From Geothrix sp. 21YS21S-4 (GTDB lineage Bacteria > Acidobacteriota > Holophagae > Holophagales > Holophagaceae), in assembly GCF_030845995.1 (NCBI RefSeq), contig NZ_CP132719.1:1550001-1614000 (forward strand): a DNA stretch of 64,000 nt. The letters run 5' to 3'. Position 1 is the first letter of the stretch. Each line of letters starts with the position of its first letter. The notes under the pieces were generated by a model that had not been told where the DNA came from, did no database searches, and saw only the letters and a list, made by a program, of their open reading frames with translations. Positions 61,099-64,000 of the stretch are shown here, piece by piece. Both the position numbers and the translations under genes were made by a program.

Positions 61099-61997
61099 CC
61101 GGGGAGGCCTCCCGCTTCCCCATCCGGACCTTCCTGCAGCGCCTCATCGGGGCCGAAGCCCTGGCCTACCTGCTGCATCTCCGCCCCCTGGAGTGGCCCA
61201 TCATGACGGCCCACTTCCTCCTGGGAACGCTCCTCGCCGCGGGGTGGCCTCCATCCGTGGAACCGGCCCTGCTGGGCTGGCTGGTGTTCGTGGTCCTGCT
61301 CAACGGGGGCACCCTCGCCATCAACAGCGCCTTCGACCGGGACGAGGGCGACATCGGCTACCTCAAGGCGCCGCCCAAACCGCCGGCGCACCTGTTCGCC
61401 TTCGCGACGGTGCTCCTGGTGGCGTCGGCCCTGGGCGGCTTCCTCCTGCCCCGCGCCTTCGCCCTGCTCAACCTGGCCTGCGTGGCCATGAGCTGGCTCT
61501 ATTCGGTCCCCCCGGCGCGGCTCAAGGCCCGTGCGGGCTGGGATCTTCTCATCAACTGCCTGGGCTTCGGCCTGTTCACACCGTTGGCGGGCTGGGCCCT
61601 GACGGGGCGCCCCTTCGCCGCGGGAATCCTGTGGGCCTCCCTCGGGTTCGCCCTGCTGTTCGCGTCGCTCTATCCCATGACCCAGATCTATCAGGTGGCT
61701 GAGGACACGGCCCGGGGGGACCGGACCCTGGTGATCCGGCTGGGCGTGGGCCACAGCCTCGTACTGGCGCTGGGCGCGGCCCTGGCCGCCCACGGGCTCT
61801 TCGCCTGCGCCGCCTTCAGCCGGAACCGGCATCCTGTGTTCCTCCTGCCCTCCCTCATCGCGTGGCTGGGCGTCCTACTCCCCTGGCTGGCCGGATGGCG
61901 CGAGTGGACCGACCGGCGCCACGAGACGGGCATGTACTGGGGCCTCGCGGCCTGGGCGGTGACGGACATCAGCCTGCTGATCCTCCTTTGGCCGTGA
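61095..61997 (+). CDS. UbiA-family prenyltransferase
   Basis: 300 residues with about eight membrane helices. First aspartate motif NSAFDRDEGD and second QIYQVAEDTARGDRTL, the two Mg-pyrophosphate sites of UbiA/MenA/chlorophyll-synthase enzymes. Acceptor unknown; quinone or prenyl-lipid synthesis is likely. The GTG at 61095 overlaps the DUF116 stop. A rather short, Ser/Phe-poor version. Confidence 0.85.
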   Translation: MTGEASRFPIRTFLQRLIGAEALAYLLHLRPLEWPIMTAHFLLGTLLAAGWPPSVEPALLGWLVFVVLLNGGTLAINSAFDRDEGDIGYLKAPPKPPAHLFAFATVLLVASALGGFLLPRAFALLNLACVAMSWLYSVPPARLKARAGWDLLINCLGFGLFTPLAGWALTGRPFAAGILWASLGFALLFASLYPMTQIYQVAEDTARGDRTLVIRLGVGHSLVLALGAALAAHGLFACAAFSRNRHPVFLLPSLIAWLGVLLPWLAGWREWTDRRHETGMYWGLAAWAVTDISLLILLWP

Positions 61998-62073
61998 GGA
62001 CTTGAGCAAAAGACCCCCGGATCCGATAGACTGGGAAGACGTGACGACAATCGGAATCTTCAAGGGAGCATCC

Positions 62074-62910
62074 ATGGGTTTCAGCCGGGGGAAGGGGTTG
62101 CTGGGCGTTCTTCTGGCCACGGCGGGGCTCGCTTTGGGCGCCGCGTCGTCCCACATCCCGACCGCCCTGGCCCTGAAGTCGGCCTCTGCCCTCGTCCTCG
62201 ATCAGACCACCGGCCAGGCGCTGCTGGAGAAGCAGCCCGGGGCCGTCCAGCCGATCGCCTCCCTCACCAAGCTGATGACCGCCATGGTCGTGCTGGACGC
62301 CCACCTGGACCCGCAGGAGACCCTCACCATCACCCGGGACGACATGGACATGCTGCGCCACAGCCGGTCCCGCCTGCCCGTGGGCACCCGCCTCCCCCGG
62401 GAGCAGGCCATTCTCCTGGCCCTCCTGGCCTCCGAGAACCGGGCGGCGCACGCCCTGGGCCGGACCTTCCCGGGCGGGCTGTCCGCCTTCGTGGGAGCCA
62501 TGAACGCCAAGGCCCGTGAACTGGGGCTGGTGAGCGCCCGCTTCCAGGATCCCGCCGGCCTCTCCAGCGGGAACGTCGCCAACGCCCAGGATCTGGCCCG
62601 GATCGTGGAAGCCGCCTACCGCTATCCCGAGATCCGCGACTTCAGCACCCGCCCCGAGACCACCATCCGCTCCGGCCGCCAGAGCATCCAGTTCCCCAAC
62701 ACCAACGCCCTCGTCCGCAGCCCCAACTGGACCATCGGGCTGTCCAAGACCGGCTACATCCAGGAAGCGGGCCGCTGCCTCGCCATGCAGGCCATGCTCG
62801 CCAACCGGCCCGTCCTGATCATCCTGCTGGATTCCTGGGGCAAGTACACCCGCCTGGGCGACGCCAACCGCATCAAGCAGTGGCTGGAAGCCCGCCTCGC
62901 CAAGAACTGA
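62074..62910 (+). CDS. D-alanyl-D-alanine endopeptidase/carboxypeptidase (peptidase S11)
   Basis: 278 residues from ATG 62074, chosen because AAGGGAG precedes it and a signal peptide follows (GLLGVLLATAGLALGAASS). Active-site motifs: IASLTKLMT (SxxK, Ser63), LLASENRAA (SxN) and SKTGYIQEAGRC (KTG). Small, without the C-terminal domain of PBP5, so PBP7/PbpG-like: cleaves D,D-crosslinks in the periplasm. A longer frame from 62002 lacks a signal at its start. Confidence 0.9.
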   Translation: MGFSRGKGLLGVLLATAGLALGAASSHIPTALALKSASALVLDQTTGQALLEKQPGAVQPIASLTKLMTAMVVLDAHLDPQETLTITRDDMDMLRHSRSRLPVGTRLPREQAILLALLASENRAAHALGRTFPGGLSAFVGAMNAKARELGLVSARFQDPAGLSSGNVANAQDLARIVEAAYRYPEIRDFSTRPETTIRSGRQSIQFPNTNALVRSPNWTIGLSKTGYIQEAGRCLAMQAMLANRPVLIILLDSWGKYTRLGDANRIKQWLEARLAKN

Positions 62911-62917
62911 TCGGCCC

Positions 62918-63577
62918 GTGCTGACGCCCGGCATTCAACCGCCCTTCCCCCTCGACTGGGGATTCTCCACCCGCCTCGATTCTTCCGAGACGCTCCCCCC
63001 GCGGCGGCTGGACCAGGTCCATGGATGCGGCATCGTCGAAGCGTCCGATGCGGTCGTGGAAGGCGACGGGCTGTGGACCACGAAACCGGGGATCCGGATC
63101 GGCGTGCGCGTGGCGGACTGCGTCCCTGTGCTCCTGGCCGGCCCCCTGAACGACGGAACTCCCTGGGTGGCGGCGCTCCACGCGGGCTGGCGCGGCGCCA
63201 CCGGCCATGGCCCTTCCCCGGCGGAAGGCATCCTGCGGCGGGGCGTGGCCTGGTTCCGCAACCTGGGCGGAGAACCCACCTCGCTCGTGTGGGCCTTCGG
63301 ACCAGCGATCCTCGCCTGCCATTTCGAGGTGGGGGAAGAAGTCATCGGCGCCGCCCGCCAGGACCCCGCCTGGCAGGAGGAACTCCGGCATCCCGGCCCG
63401 GCGGGCAAGCCCCACCTGGATCTGCACGGCTTCCTCCGCGCCCAGGCTCTGGACCTTGGGCTGGATGCGGGAAAGGAAGGCAGCGTGGCCCTCTGCACCA
63501 TGTGCCGCGCCGATCTGCTCCACTCCCATCGCCGCGGCGACACCGGCCGGCAGTGGGGCTGGATCGAGATCCGCTAA
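62918..63577 (+). CDS. pgeF: YfiH/PgeF-family purine nucleoside phosphorylase-like (DUF152)
   Basis: 219 residues. RLDQVHG, GVRVADCVPVLLA, ALHAGWRGATGH, and a C-terminal CTMCRADLLHSHRRGDTGRQW, matching the Cys/His zinc site of polyphenol-oxidase/YfiH proteins, recently assigned as purine nucleoside phosphorylases or peptidoglycan editing factors. GTG start 7 bases after the S11 peptidase, an association common in bacteria. Confidence 0.88.
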   Translation: MLTPGIQPPFPLDWGFSTRLDSSETLPPRRLDQVHGCGIVEASDAVVEGDGLWTTKPGIRIGVRVADCVPVLLAGPLNDGTPWVAALHAGWRGATGHGPSPAEGILRRGVAWFRNLGGEPTSLVWAFGPAILACHFEVGEEVIGAARQDPAWQEELRHPGPAGKPHLDLHGFLRAQALDLGLDAGKEGSVALCTMCRADLLHSHRRGDTGRQWGWIEIR

Positions 63578-63635
63578 CCTGGAAGCTGGCTCCGCCCTCG
63601 GCGGAACGCATTCGAGATCCACCCTGGGGAACGCC

Positions 63636-63995
63636 ATGCTCAACATCACCGACATCCGCATCACCAAAGTCGAAGGCGACGACAAGCTCCGCGCCTTCGC
63701 CGCCCTCGTCCTGGAGGACTGCTTCCTCGTGGGCGACCTGCGCGTGGTGGAAGGCGAGGACGGCTACTTCGTCGCCATGCCCAGCCGCCGCAAGCGCGAC
63801 GGCAGTTTCAAGGACATCGCCTATCCCCTGAACAACACCCTGCGCGAGCAGATCGAAGAGCAGGTCCTCCTGGCCTACGAGACCGCCACCGGCCACCGCG
63901 CCCTCAGCCGCATCGAGCGCGGCGAAGCCGCCCAGGTCCGTCCCGACCTGCTGGGCGTCGAGGAATTCGGCTTCACCTCCAAGCCCACCTCCTGA
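63636..63995 (+). CDS. spoVG: SpoVG-family nucleic-acid-binding regulator
   Basis: 119 residues. ITDIRITKVEGDDKLRAFAALVLEDCFLVGDLRVVEGEDGYFVAMPSRRKRDG is the conserved SpoVG core, with a longer C-terminal extension than the ~97-residue Bacillus protein. Binds DNA or RNA and regulates diverse processes; in this non-sporulating setting the target is unknown. ATG 63636 with GGGGA upstream. Confidence 0.95.
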   Translation: MLNITDIRITKVEGDDKLRAFAALVLEDCFLVGDLRVVEGEDGYFVAMPSRRKRDGSFKDIAYPLNNTLREQIEEQVLLAYETATGHRALSRIERGEAAQVRPDLLGVEEFGFTSKPTS

Positions 63996-64000
63996 GGCCG

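Overview
This is a GC-rich bacterial chromosome window with compact operons joined by many ATGA or GTGA stop/start overlaps. The gene content suggests a Gram-negative, outer-membrane organism that also carries genes more common in other groups: Mla/MCE lipid transport, an LptF-LptG fusion, KdsD, a FadL-type porin, bacillithiol synthase BshA, a DivIVA-like protein, SpoVG, and an Hfq with a long N-terminal extension. Together with monomeric isocitrate dehydrogenase and a lactate-oxidation cluster, this fits Acidobacteriota, perhaps the Holophagae (Geothrix-like). That placement is inference; no rRNA or other marker is in view.

Layout. Bases 1-6335 are the 3' end of an RHS/polymorphic-toxin locus: one RHS protein entering from the left edge, two displaced RHS 3' cassettes without starts, and small secreted proteins in immunity position. 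Bases 6345-11406 (minus) carry icd, a 5'-nucleotidase split into two genes, and a membrane protein. Bases 11417-18072 are the complete trpEGDCFBA operon, preceded by a readable transcription attenuator (leader peptide with a Trp-Phe-Trp run, mutually exclusive hairpins, terminator). Then come a FadL-like porin, thiolase, DivIVA/YggT, bshA, and an AraC regulator divergent from an SDR and an aldo/keto reductase.

Two AT-richer islands follow. Bases 26427-28240 hold a PD-(D/E)XK-like protein and an AAA ATPase next to tRNA-Met(CAU). Bases 37007-41826 hold an unknown gene, a decayed IS3 element, a 53-residue zinc-ribbon-like protein, a DUF4238-like protein and a DUF3223-HNH protein, next to tRNA-Ile2(CAU). 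Both pairs look like candidate anti-phage or restriction modules and are the best places to look for an undescribed system. Between the islands lies a lactate regulon: permease, FAD/Fe-S dehydrogenase, LutABC, and a divergent FadR-type regulator with TGGTCA operators.

The right third is mostly core. It holds a LON-domain protein, kdsD, lptFG, mnmA, a small membrane protein, a secreted Memo-family protein, tRNA-Cys and tRNA-Gly, a Fur-family regulator, a PAS histidine kinase, hfq, pdxA, a class IV aminotransferase, a kinase-like protein with degenerate catalytic sites, and glmU. After these come mlaE-mlaF-mlaD, a DUF116 gene and a UbiA gene in one run, then a D,D-peptidase, a YfiH/PgeF protein and spoVG.
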